Notes: a model not told the origin generated them from the sequence alone. A stretch of DNA of 6,575 nt from Holosporales bacterium (GCA_031257415.1 JAIROR010000009.1:1-6575), one strand, 5' to 3'; numbered from the stretch's first letter, positions 1 through 6,402 are shown. A program made the numbers and translations.

Positions 1-68
1 ATAGAAGAGTATATCTGAGCGCAGTAAACATCACCTTACCGTAAAAGATTAAGTCGCCCCCGCCACCC
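1..68. other. Unassigned left edge
   Basis: No gene can be supported here. One plus frame is open from the edge to a TAA at 42-44, and one minus frame is open from about 95 down to the edge. The minus frame reads a glycine-rich then hydrophobic stretch, with an ATG at 31-29 only ten codons from the edge. Either could be the end or start of a neighbouring gene, but both are short enough to arise by chance and neither matches a family I recognise. A GC-rich patch (CGCCCCCGCCACCC, 55-68) sits just before the repeat region. Confidence 0.3.
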
Positions 69-166
69 AACGTACTTATTAGTATCTCATAAAAGAGTTA
101 ATAAATGGTTAAGGTTGGAAGGAAATGTTGGGGTTTGGCAAGATTGTAAAAAAAGATAACAGTTGT

Positions 167-204
167 GCAAAACCAATCCAGAAGCCGTCTTCGATTGGTT
201 TTGC
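167..204. repeat. 12-bp inverted repeat, copy A
   Basis: GCAAAACCAATC (167-178) is perfectly complementary to GATTGGTTTTGC (193-204). Inside the loop GAAG (181-184) can also pair with CTTC (189-192), so the whole element can fold into one long hairpin interrupted by a 2-nt bulge. It joins the leader of copy A to its first 66-bp unit. There is no T-run after it, so it does not look like an intrinsic terminator. Confidence 0.75.
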
Positions 205-375
205 TCTAAATATCCACTTTAAAAACGTATGCTTTTAAAGTTTTATAGTGTCGTCTCCGATCGATTTCATTCCAAATATCCACTTTAAAAACGTATGTTT
301 TTAAAGTTTTATAGTGTCGTCTCCGGTCGATTTCATTCCAAATATCCACTTTAAAAACGCATGTTTTTAAAGTTT
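184..375. repeat. Tandem 66-bp repeat array, units A1-A3
   Basis: Units begin at 184, 250 and 316, an exact period of 66 bp. The third is cut off after 375. Each unit starts with GYCGTCTYCG, then a variable module (GATTGGTTTTGCT in A1; RTCGATTTCATT in A2 and A3), then CYAAATATCC and a hairpin ACTTTAAAAAC-loop-GYTTTTAAAGT. The hairpins are at 216-241, 282-307 and 348-373, with loops GTAT, GTAT and GCAT. Units A1 and A2 end with TTTATAGT before the next unit. Units abut without spacers, so this is a tandem repeat and not a CRISPR array. Confidence 0.9.
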
Positions 376-477
376 CTTGAACGTCACCCTCATTCTTTCA
401 GTATCTCACACAAAGGTTAAAGGATCGTTAACGTTGTGGAGATTTTTGAAAGATTGTGAAAAAGAAACAATAATCCT

Positions 478-528
478 GCAAAACCAATCCCAAGTGGTTA
501 GTAATGTGCCGTCTTCGATTGGTTTTGC
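478..528. repeat. 12-bp inverted repeat, copy B
   Basis: GCAAAACCAATC (478-489) is perfectly complementary to GATTGGTTTTGC (517-528), the same two arms as at 167-204. The loop here is 27 nt instead of 14, so the arms are conserved while the loop changed in length and sequence. A third near-copy of the right arm, GACTGGTTTTGC, lies at 649-660 in the last unit. Confidence 0.75.
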
Positions 529-700
529 TCCAAATATCCACTTTAAAAACGAATGTTTTTAAAGTTTTATAGTGTCATCTCCGGTCGATTTCATTCCAAA
601 TACCCACTTTAAAAGCGAATGCTTTTAAAGTTTTATAGTGTCGTCTTCGACTGGTTTTGCTTCAAATATCCTAACTTAAAGATCTGTGATTTTTTTTAAG
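508..700. repeat. Tandem 66-bp repeat array, units B1-B3
   Basis: Units begin at 508, 574 and 640, again exactly 66 bp apart. Hairpins lie at 540-565 (loop GAAT, A-T pair at position 10) and 606-631 (loop GAAT, G-C pair at position 10). Unit B3 is degenerate: its hairpin is reduced to CTTAAA (675-680) against TTTAAG (695-700), with a run of T in between. B1 carries the GATTGGTTTTGCT module, B2 GGTCGATTTCATT and B3 GACTGGTTTTGCT. The array ends at about 700, 33 bp before a candidate promoter. Confidence 0.88.
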
Positions 701-732
701 CTTATTACCCTGAGATGGGACAAAAATTTTTC

Positions 733-762
733 TTGCACAAAAATGAAAAAGTATGCTACCAT
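733..762 (+). promoter_or_regulatory. Candidate promoter after the repeat region
   Basis: TTGCAC (733-738) is followed after 18 bp by TACCAT (757-762) within GTATGCTACCATATT, reasonable matches to a vegetative -35/-10 pair. The GCTACC core also resembles -10 forms described in alphaproteobacteria. The predicted start near 769 coincides with the 5' arm of a long-range helix described in the next entry. This is pattern matching only. Confidence 0.35.
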
Positions 763-768
763 ATTATT

Positions 769-1023
769 GATACCTGTTCCTGCGAGCTCTCTTTTCCTGG
801 AAAGCTTGCTGGGTTAACCAGGAGGATGTTGGTGTATGTGTGTCGTGATAGGTGGCAATCTCGTGGTATCGGCTTTCCAAATTTCCTTGAGAGTTCCTGG
901 TCTGTCTCAAAACATATGAACTATCTCATCTCTAAGACACGACTCATGCAGGTTCCGACTCTGCTCAGCCGCCCTCAAGCCTTGCGGTATGGGCAGCAAT
1001 AGGTTCCGCAGCGCGCAGTTTTT
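769..1023 (+). ncRNA. Candidate structured RNA or leader, unidentified
   Basis: The candidate promoter predicts a start close to 769. ACCTGTTCCTGC (772-783) can pair with GCAGCAATAGGT (992-1003) in 11 of 12 positions, one of them G-U, which would close an element of about 232 nt. Inside, GTCTGTCT (900-907) pairs with AGACA-C-GAC (935-943) with one bulged C, and CTGG-GTTAA-CCAG (809-821) is a small hairpin. A GC-rich stretch followed by TTTTT (1019-1023) could be a weak end. I checked by eye for SRP RNA, RNase P RNA and tmRNA hallmarks and did not find them; 6S RNA is usually shorter. It may equally be a decayed sequence with chance pairing. Confidence 0.22.
832..1002 (+). CDS. Possible very small ORF, unknown
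   Basis: A perfect Shine-Dalgarno-like AGGAGG (820-825) sits six bases before a GTG (832) that opens a 56-codon frame ending in TAG at 1000-1002. The same frame also has an ATG immediately after AGGAGG (826) and extends upstream to an ATG at 715, which would place the start before the candidate promoter. A second small frame, ATG at 836 to TGA at 917-919 (27 codons), uses the same ribosome site. The 56-residue product is rich in Arg, Ser and Leu, has no membrane segment or motif I recognise, and looks like non-selected sequence. It is listed only because of the strong ribosome site and promoter. Confidence 0.15.
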   Translation: MYVCRDRWQSRGIGFPNFLESSWSVSKHMNYLISKTRLMQVPTLLSRPQALRYGQQ

Positions 1024-1025
1024 GC

Positions 1026-1054
1026 TTCCAATTATGGCGCGTATGTGATAGAAT
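1026..1054 (+). promoter_or_regulatory. Candidate promoter for HIT-ileS operon
   Basis: TGTGATAGAAT (1044-1054) contains an extended -10 (TG-A-TAGAAT). A weak -35, TTCCAA (1026-1031), lies 17 bp upstream. Transcription would start near 1061, giving a leader of about 97 nt before the HIT start codon. The same 11-base box with one base changed occurs upstream of yidC and tRNA-Trp in this window, which strengthens the call. Confidence 0.45.
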
Positions 1055-1157
1055 CTTGGTGTTCGGTGGAAGTTTTAAGAGACTTGGTGTTATCGCTATC
1101 TTGCGTGGATGTCTTGGTTCTTGGTTGGAATAGTTCAGGTTTGAATGGAGCAAAGTT

Positions 1158-1502
1158 ATGAAATACGATAAGGGCAATGTATTTTACAAAATAATCAACA
1201 AGGAGATATCGAGCGATATCTTGCTTGAAGGTGAGCATTTTGTGGCATTTAGGGACGTGAGGCCGAAAGCGCCTGTTCATATTTTGGTTGTGCCAAGAGG
1301 GGGATACGTTGATTGGCGCGATTTTTCAACCCACGCTTCTGCTGAGGAGATTGCCGGGTTCTGCCGTGGAATTGCAGAGGTCATAGATTTTGCTGGTTTG
1401 AACAAAGGTGGCTATAGGCTGATTTCAAATTCGGGAGAATTCGGACAACAAGAGGTGTTTCATATGCACGTCCACATTCTTGGCGATGTCACCGTAAAAT
1501 AG
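1158..1502 (+). CDS. hinT: HIT-family nucleotide hydrolase (HinT-like)
   Basis: A 114-residue cytoplasmic protein of the histidine-triad superfamily, HinT/PKCI branch, whose members are homodimeric purine-nucleoside phosphoramidases acting on AMP-NH2-type and aminoacyl-adenylate-type substrates. The family signature is clear: an N-terminal GNVFYKIINKEI, a central FRDVRPKAPVHILVVPR (about 52-68), and the C-terminal catalytic triad in HMHVHILG (about 102-109), where the middle histidine is the expected nucleophile. Length is normal; E. coli HinT has 119 residues. The ATG is chosen because GGAG (1147-1150) lies seven bases upstream and the N-terminus aligns with the family start. It is followed after 21 bp by ileS on the same strand, so the two are probably co-transcribed. 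The gene symbol is by analogy with E. coli; the exact substrate is not shown by sequence. Confidence 0.93.
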   Translation: MKYDKGNVFYKIINKEISSDILLEGEHFVAFRDVRPKAPVHILVVPRGGYVDWRDFSTHASAEEIAGFCRGIAEVIDFAGLNKGGYRLISNSGEFGQQEVFHMHVHILGDVTVK

Positions 1503-1523
1503 AATTAGAGGTAACTTATTATT

Positions 1524-4331
1524 ATGGAAGAGAGTAACCAGAAAAGACAGTTAAGAGATACTGTTTTCCTTCCCAGAACCGATTTCCCAATGAAGGGAAA
1601 CCTGGCTAGCCAGGAGCCTTCTATCTTGGCCAAATGGCGAGAGATAGGTCTTTTCAAGAAGCTTAGGGAAAAATCCGCCGGAAGAGAAAAATTTATTTTG
1701 CATTTTGGTCCACCGTATGCAAACGGCCACACCCACATAGGTCACTCTTTGATAGGCGTTTTGAAAGATGCAGTGAACAAATCATACCAGATGCTTGGAT
1801 ATGACGCTCCACTCGTTATAGGATGGGATTGCCACGGGCTTCCGATAGAGTGGAAAATCGAGGAAAATTACCTGAAAAATGGCAAGAAACGCGATGAGAT
1901 TCCTGTCCTCGAGTTTCTCTCAAAATGTCGCGAATTTGCTGCTATGTGGTCCTCCATCCAGAAGGAAGAATTTTCGAGGTTGGGGATTGTTTTTGATGAA
2001 GAAAATCCATATAGCACTATGGACAAGAAATCAGAAGCAATAATATGCGAGAAGTTTTTCGAAATATACAAAAAAGGTCTTGTGTATAAAGGCAAGAAAC
2101 CAATTATGTGGTCGGTCGTTGAAAGAACTGCTCTCGCAGAGGCTGAGCTCGAATATAAAGATAAAGTCAGCGACGCTATATATGTTAAATTTCCAATTAG
2201 AAAAACCAATGAAAAAGGCCTTGATGGAGTGTGTGCAGTTATATGGACAACTACCCCATGGACAATCCCCGCGAACAAAGCGATAGCGTATTCGGAAAAT
2301 TTTTCTTATTCTGTTGTAAAAGCAAATGATGAAAAATATCTGATAGCAAAAGAGCTCGTGAGTCAGTTTGTTAATGACGTTGGACTTTCAGAATACGAAG
2401 TTATTGGCAATATCAACGGCGAAAAACTCAAGGGGACGGTGTGCGAACATCCCTTGAAGGCAATTGGCTATACCCTTGAGGTTCCGATGCTTCCCGGCTC
2501 GCACGTGACGATAGATGCTGGTGTTGGGCTTGTTCACACGGCTCCTGCGCATGGCCTCGAGGACTTTGCTCTTGGAAGTGAATACGGTCTCGAGATAGAA
2601 GATATAGTGAATGACGATGGAACGATTGTGAGCTCTCTTCCATTATTCGGAGGTATTCACGTTTTCAAGGTGGGGCAAAATGTAATAGATGAGCTTCGCA
2701 AGTCGGGAACCCTGATACATGCATCACAGATAGTCCACAGTTATCCTCATTCGTGGCGCTCCAAAGCCCCGCTTATCTTTAAAACGACTGGGCAGTGGTT
2801 TATTTCAATAGGCAAGATTAGAAACAAATTGCTCGCTGCTATAGATGAAACGAAATGGTATCCCAGTGGATATGAGAATAGAATAAGAAGCATGGTCGAA
2901 AAGAGGCCAGATTGGTGTATATCGAGACAGAGGAAGTGGGGAGTTCCAATAGCTCTGTTTTTGCACAACACAACTGGGGATGTCCTTGTAGATGACAGGG
3001 TTTTTGCCAACGTGTTGAAGAGCATAGAAGAAGAAGGACTTGAAGCCTGGCATAGCCACGATGTCTCCTATTTTCTGGATGGAACCGGTTATAATCCGGA
3101 TAATTATTCGAAAGTAGTAGACACTCTAGAGGTTTGGTTCGAGAGCGCCTGTTCGCACCATTATGTATTGGAAGAGCGCGATTATTTACAGTGGCCAGCT
3201 GACTTATACTTTGAAGGATCTGATCAACACAGAGGCTGGTTCCAGTCGTCTCTCGTCGAATCTGTTTGTCTCAACGGCAGAGCTCCATATAACGAAGTCG
3301 CAACGAATGGCTTTGTATTGGATCAGAACGGCAAAAAAATGTCTAAATCTCTCGGTAATGTGGTTTCTCCGCAGGACGTGACAGAAAAATACGGATCCGA
3401 TATATTGCGACTATGGTGTTTGACAGCTGATTACTCGGAAGACACACGAATAGGAGAAGAAATACTAAAAAGAAACATGGATGTATACAGAAGATACAGG
3501 AATACTCTGCGTTATCTTCTTGGAGTCCTTTGCGAATATGATGAAAACAATAAGCTCGATTATTCTGCTCTTCCGGAACTTGAAAAACTTATTCTTCATA
3601 ATCTCTTCGAATTAAATCAATTGATGATTAAATGCATAAAGTCATATAGTTTGCAAATATTTTATACTCAACTTCACACATTTTGCTCTAATACTTTGTC
3701 ATCTTTCTATTTTGATATAAGGAAAGACTGCATATATTGCGACAGCAAAGACAATAGTACAAGAAATAGTTGCATTGCTGTAATGAATCAAATTTTCATA
3801 TGTCTTGTTCATTGGCTTGCTCCGGCCCTCAGTTTTACTGCCGAAGAAGCGTGGCAACATTATAAACTGAATTCAGGCTCCGCCAGCATTCACCTGAACG
3901 ATTTCCCCAAAATTCCTGATGAGTGGCGTGATGAAGGACTTTTTAACAAATGGGAAATTGTTAAGAACGCGAGAAAATCGATTACAGCGGCTCTGGAGAT
4001 AGAGAGATCGGCAAAGACGATAGGATCTGGCCTAGAAGCGAAGATATATATTTATTCTTCTAACCCGAATATAACCAAAATTTTGCTATCGGTTAATATA
4101 GCTGAAATAGCGATTGTATCGGAGGCGAATATAATAACCGCCCAAATTCCGTCGAATGCAAACGTTATCAATGAAGACGACGACATCGGGGTTGTCGTGA
4201 AGAAAGCGAATGGTGCAAAATGCGATAGATGCTGGAAAATCCTTGAAAACGTTTCCTCAGGAACCAGTTCAGAGTTCGGCAACCTCAGTTTGTGTAAACG
4301 TTGCCAGAACGCTATAGAAAAAGTGCCATAG
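1524..4331 (+). CDS. ileS: Isoleucyl-tRNA synthetase
   Basis: Class I aminoacyl-tRNA synthetase of 935 residues that activates isoleucine with ATP, charges tRNA-Ile and hydrolyses mischarged valine. Visible landmarks in order: the N-terminal FPMKGNLASQEPSILAKW typical of IleRS; GPPYANGHTHIGH with HIGH at 71-74; CHGLPIEWKIEENY; the CP1 editing domain with TTTPW at 242-246 and HTAPAHGLED at 338-347, whose final Asp matches the editing Asp of E. coli IleRS (D342); YFEGSDQHRGWF before the second half of the active site; KMSKS at 605-609; an anticodon-binding helical region with DIRKDCIYCD; and a C-terminal zinc knuckle with Cys900, Cys903, Cys924 and Cys927. Length and zinc tail match the standard bacterial (type I) enzyme; E. 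coli has 939 residues. The ATG follows AGAGGT (1507-1512). All catalytic motifs are intact, and no T-box or attenuator is seen upstream. Confidence 0.98.
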   Translation: MEESNQKRQLRDTVFLPRTDFPMKGNLASQEPSILAKWREIGLFKKLREKSAGREKFILHFGPPYANGHTHIGHSLIGVLKDAVNKSYQMLGYDAPLVIGWDCHGLPIEWKIEENYLKNGKKRDEIPVLEFLSKCREFAAMWSSIQKEEFSRLGIVFDEENPYSTMDKKSEAIICEKFFEIYKKGLVYKGKKPIMWSVVERTALAEAELEYKDKVSDAIYVKFPIRKTNEKGLDGVCAVIWTTTPWTIPANKAIAYSENFSYSVVKANDEKYLIAKELVSQFVNDVGLSEYEVIGNINGEKLKGTVCEHPLKAIGYTLEVPMLPGSHVTIDAGVGLVHTAPAHGLEDFALGSEYGLEIEDIVNDDGTIVSSLPLFGGIHVFKVGQNVIDELRKSGTLIHASQIVHSYPHSWRSKAPLIFKTTGQWFISIGKIRNKLLAAIDETKWYPSGYENRIRSMVEKRPDWCISRQRKWGVPIALFLHNTTGDVLVDDRVFANVLKSIEEEGLEAWHSHDVSYFLDGTGYNPDNYSKVVDTLEVWFESACSHHYVLEERDYLQWPADLYFEGSDQHRGWFQSSLVESVCLNGRAPYNEVATNGFVLDQNGKKMSKSLGNVVSPQDVTEKYGSDILRLWCLTADYSEDTRIGEEILKRNMDVYRRYRNTLRYLLGVLCEYDENNKLDYSALPELEKLILHNLFELNQLMIKCIKSYSLQIFYTQLHTFCSNTLSSFYFDIRKDCIYCDSKDNSTRNSCIAVMNQIFICLVHWLAPALSFTAEEAWQHYKLNSGSASIHLNDFPKIPDEWRDEGLFNKWEIVKNARKSITAALEIERSAKTIGSGLEAKIYIYSSNPNITKILLSVNIAEIAIVSEANIITAQIPSNANVINEDDDIGVVVKKANGAKCDRCWKILENVSSGTSSEFGNLSLCKRCQNAIEKVP

Positions 4332-4388
4332 AGAAAAAAGTGATAACAAATCTCTCAAATAGCATTTGCCTTTAGAATTGGAGTGTTT

Positions 4389-4524
4389 GCACAAAACCAA
4401 TCAGGAATCCACCTTCCGATGTGGAACAGAAAAAGATCTTTTTTTGGAACATAAGAAAATACGATAGGAATGTCTGAAATCGACCACATTGGATTGGTTC
4501 ATACCCCACCCACGGTCGATTCCA
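4389..4524. repeat. Repeat-family fragments in ileS/yidC spacer
   Basis: The 200-bp spacer between the convergent genes ileS and yidC holds words from the 69-700 repeat family. CAAAACCAATC (4392-4402) recurs inverted as GATTGGTT (4492-4499). TGAAATCGACC (4475-4485) recurs inverted as GGTCGATTCCA (4514-4524). The second pair forms an 11-bp helix with one G-U in minus-strand RNA, where it would sit in the 3' end of the yidC transcript. An AT palindrome, AAAAAGATCTTTTT (4430-4443), and a TCCAC/GTGGA stem-loop (4408-4425) lie between. None has the GC-rich stem plus T-run of a clear intrinsic terminator, so where ileS and yidC transcripts end is not evident. Confidence 0.65.
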
Positions 4525-4531
4525 TACAGCA

Positions 4532-6241
4532 CTATGCTTTCTTTTTGATACTCTTGTTGACGTACCACTGTTGAATCATGCTGATAACATTGCTTATTGT
4601 CCAGTATACGACAATGCCGACAGGAAAGTTTTTAAACATATACGTAAGCATGATTGGAAATATGTACATCATGTTCTCTTGGAACTTTGCTTCCTGCGCC
4701 TTTGGAGCTCCTGTTTTGCTTTTAGCAGTGGAGAGCTTTTGCTGAATAAACATCGACAGCCCCATGATAATTGGCCAGATGCCGATTTGCAACCATCCTG
4801 GGGGAGTCCATTTTATAAGGCCAAACAAATTAGTTATAAACACAGGATCGGGCGAAGAGAGATCCTTGATCCACCAAAAGAGCGGAGCATGTCGCATTTC
4901 AATGCTTATGAAAAAGACCTTATAAAGACAGAAAAATATAGGAACTTGAAGAAGCATCGGCAGGCATCCCGACATTGGAGAGATCTGTTCTTTCTTGTAA
5001 AGAGCCATAAGTTCTTTATTCAACCGTTCCTTGTCGTTGGCATAATTCTTTTGGATAATTGCTATCTTGGGCTGAACCTCTTTCATCCTCGCCGCTGAAT
5101 AGAGGGACTTTTTCGTCAATGGATATGTGGCAAATTTGAAAACAAGTGTGAGCAAAAGAATGATCACCCCCATGTTGTTAAAGATCTTCGCCATTACGTC
5201 GAGGACGCTCAACAAAGGTTTCGTAAGCATGAAGAACCAGCCAAAATCTATGGACATGTCGAATCTATCTATTTCACAGCTGGTTTTATATTTGTTCAGA
5301 ACTGAAAGATCCTTTGGACCTGCAAATAAGCAGTACCTAACTTCCAAAGAAGAACTCGATCCAATATCCAACGCAGTCTTCGCGCGCAGTGAAATCTTGT
5401 ATGTGTTATCACTCGGCATCGAATAACTGATGAAGCTGTTATCGGTATTAACGAATGAAATTAGCCAGTATATATCGGTAAACCCAAACCACTTGCTCTG
5501 CCCGGCTTCTACCTTTGCACTCTCAATCTTCTTGTATGCAATGTTTTTAACCTTGCAGTCGGTGTTGCAGTTTATCCCAACCAGGCCCTCATGCACAACG
5601 GCATAATCATTAATCAGCGGATTCTTTCTAATGAGATCCGAAGAATTAATAAGCTTCAATGATCTATCCGAATTATTAATAAAAGAATCTTTGATTTCAA
5701 TCATGTATCCATCGTCAATTGATACCTTTCTTTCCACAACGACATCATCGTTAGCAGACTGAGTTTTCATGGTGATCGCTCCTCCAGCATTTGATACAAC
5801 TTCCCAAAGCGTCTCCTTCCCAATGTTCAGATCATTATCCTTGGCCGAGTACGAAACAGTATGGTAAAACTCGTTTTCAGTCATCCTGGGACACAATATA
5901 TTCACATTCTCGCTGCCTTTGTCTGCCGTCTTCTTGTGCTCCTTGAGGATGACCGTGTCGATAACTCCTCCCTGCAAATCTATCGAAACTTTAACCTTCT
6001 CGTTTTCTATATACACCCTCGTTTCCTTTGCAAGGGCCTCGGCGACAGTCACGGTTGGCTCGCTTGAAGCCGCTCCCGCTTCCTCCAGCTTAGGCTGCTG
6101 CTCCTGTCTCTCAGTCTGCTGCACAGGCTCACCGCTGCTCTGCTGGCGCTCGAAGAAATACTGGTATCCGAATATGAACACGAAAAAAAGCACAATCGCC
6201 AGTATCAAATTCCTATTCGTTTCACCATCGTTGTTAAGCAT
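4532..6241 (-). CDS. yidC: Membrane protein insertase YidC
   Basis: Inner-membrane insertase of the YidC/Oxa1/Alb3 family, 569 residues (E. coli 548), which inserts membrane proteins alone or with SecYEG. The N-terminus (NRNLILAIVLFF) is the usual proteobacterial start, with TM1 at about 11-30. A Gln/Glu-rich linker (33-65) leads into the large periplasmic P1 domain (about 70-330). The conserved core follows: an amphipathic segment at 338-352, TM2 at about 357-375, a cytoplasmic charged hairpin (KKSLYSAARMKEVQPKI, 377-393), TM3 at about 425-447, TM4 at about 485-500, and TM5-TM6 at about 524-558 including FPVGIVVYW. The tail is basic (SIKKKA). Lys369 sits where E. coli has the groove Arg366, as in other alphaproteobacteria. 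No strong ribosome site precedes the ATG; the start rests on the family N-terminus. It is not preceded by rnpA here but by tRNA-Trp. The P1 domain has five cysteines. Confidence 0.97.
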   Translation of the reverse strand: MLNNDGETNRNLILAIVLFFVFIFGYQYFFERQQSSGEPVQQTERQEQQPKLEEAGAASSEPTVTVAEALAKETRVYIENEKVKVSIDLQGGVIDTVILKEHKKTADKGSENVNILCPRMTENEFYHTVSYSAKDNDLNIGKETLWEVVSNAGGAITMKTQSANDDVVVERKVSIDDGYMIEIKDSFINNSDRSLKLINSSDLIRKNPLINDYAVVHEGLVGINCNTDCKVKNIAYKKIESAKVEAGQSKWFGFTDIYWLISFVNTDNSFISYSMPSDNTYKISLRAKTALDIGSSSSLEVRYCLFAGPKDLSVLNKYKTSCEIDRFDMSIDFGWFFMLTKPLLSVLDVMAKIFNNMGVIILLLTLVFKFATYPLTKKSLYSAARMKEVQPKIAIIQKNYANDKERLNKELMALYKKEQISPMSGCLPMLLQVPIFFCLYKVFFISIEMRHAPLFWWIKDLSSPDPVFITNLFGLIKWTPPGWLQIGIWPIIMGLSMFIQQKLSTAKSKTGAPKAQEAKFQENMMYIFPIMLTYMFKNFPVGIVVYWTISNVISMIQQWYVNKSIKKKA

Positions 6242-6273
6242 AATTGCACACTCTGCACGCTATACAACAGCGG

Positions 6274-6284
6274 ATTATATCACA
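6274..6284 (-). promoter_or_regulatory. Candidate yidC promoter (extended -10)
   Basis: Read on the minus strand this is TGTGATATAAT, a consensus -10 (TATAAT, 6279-6274) with the upstream TG of an extended -10. The -35 region is poor; TTTGGG would be at 17-bp spacing. It lies between tRNA-Trp and yidC and would start transcription near 6267, about 26 nt before the yidC ATG. yidC could therefore be transcribed independently of the tRNA, although read-through is also possible. Confidence 0.5.
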
Positions 6285-6310
6285 CCACGCACAAACCCCA
6301 AACAACAATC

Positions 6311-6386
6311 TGGCAGGAGCGGAGGGACTCGAACCCACAACCGTCGGTTTTGGAGACCGATACTCTACCAATTGAGCTACACTCCT
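6311..6386 (-). tRNA. trnW: tRNA-Trp (CCA anticodon)
   Basis: A complete 76-nt cloverleaf on the minus strand. The acceptor arm AGGAGTG pairs with CGCTCCT (one G-U). The D arm contains AGCTCAATTGGTAGAGT. The anticodon stem TCGGT/ACCGA encloses the loop CTCCAAA, giving anticodon CCA for Trp. The T arm has GTTCGAGTC with a standard stem. The discriminator is G and the 3' CCA is encoded (6313-6311). It lies 69 bp upstream of yidC and about 100 bp downstream of gyrB, all on the same strand. Confidence 0.97.
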
Positions 6387-6402
6387 AACTCTGCCACTAA
6401 TA

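Larger units (their letters stand above)
69..375. repeat. Composite repeat, copy A
   Basis: First of two direct copies of a composite intergenic repeat of about 310 bp. The leader (about 69-183) shares with copy B, in the same order, the words AACGT, AGTATCTCA, GGTTAA, an AAGATTGTRAAAAA stretch and GCAAAACCAATCC. It is followed by three tandem 66-bp units. Leader similarity is patchy, with several small indels, whereas the units are much better conserved. No reading frame with a believable product crosses it. The family is not one I can name. It resembles the small palindromic intergenic elements common in bacterial genomes. Confidence 0.8.
380..700. repeat. Composite repeat, copy B
   Basis: Second direct copy of the composite repeat, beginning about five bases after copy A ends. 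The leader (about 380-507) is longer than that of copy A: the AACGT words are 311 bp apart but the first 66-bp units are 324 bp apart. It carries GCAAAACCAATCC at 478-490. The tandem copy most likely arose by duplication followed by divergence, because shared words occur in the same order with scattered substitutions. No credible gene lies in it. Confidence 0.8.

Noticed and set aside
377..562. 61-codon plus-strand frame across the repeats
   Set aside because: It runs from the end of unit A3 through the copy B leader into unit B1, has no ribosome site, and resembles no known protein.
209..660. Minus-strand protein repeat (66 bp equals 22 codons, consensus unit open in one frame)
   Set aside because: The frame is interrupted at 206-208 in A1, 398-400 and 428-430 in the copy B leader, 575-577 in B2, and 662-664 and 671-673 in B3, with no start codon or ribosome site, so it is not a gene now.
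167..660. Complete MITE or insertion sequence bounded by GCAAAACCAATC and GACTGGTTTTGC
   Set aside because: Inverted arms exist, but I see no target-site duplication, the arms also occur internally, and there is no transposase in the window.
184..700. CRISPR array
   Set aside because: The 66-bp units abut directly with no unique spacers, and no cas gene is present.
715..831. Extension of the small 832-1002 frame back to the ATG at 715
   Set aside because: The start would precede the candidate promoter, there is no ribosome site before 715, and the encoded sequence shows no family features.
965..1280. Two overlapping minus-strand frames opposite the HIT gene start
   Set aside because: They overlap each other and the well-supported HIT gene, with no recognisable product.
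4330..4355. ileS terminator from AGAGA/TCTCT
   Set aside because: A five-pair stem overlapping the stop codon, with no T-run after it.
4430..4445. Intrinsic terminator formed by AAAAAGATCTTTTT
   Set aside because: The stem would be only five A-T pairs with a four-base loop, too weak for a convincing terminator on either strand.
4571..5098. 175-codon plus-strand frame inside yidC
   Set aside because: Antisense shadow of the conserved YidC core; composition and sequence are not protein-like.
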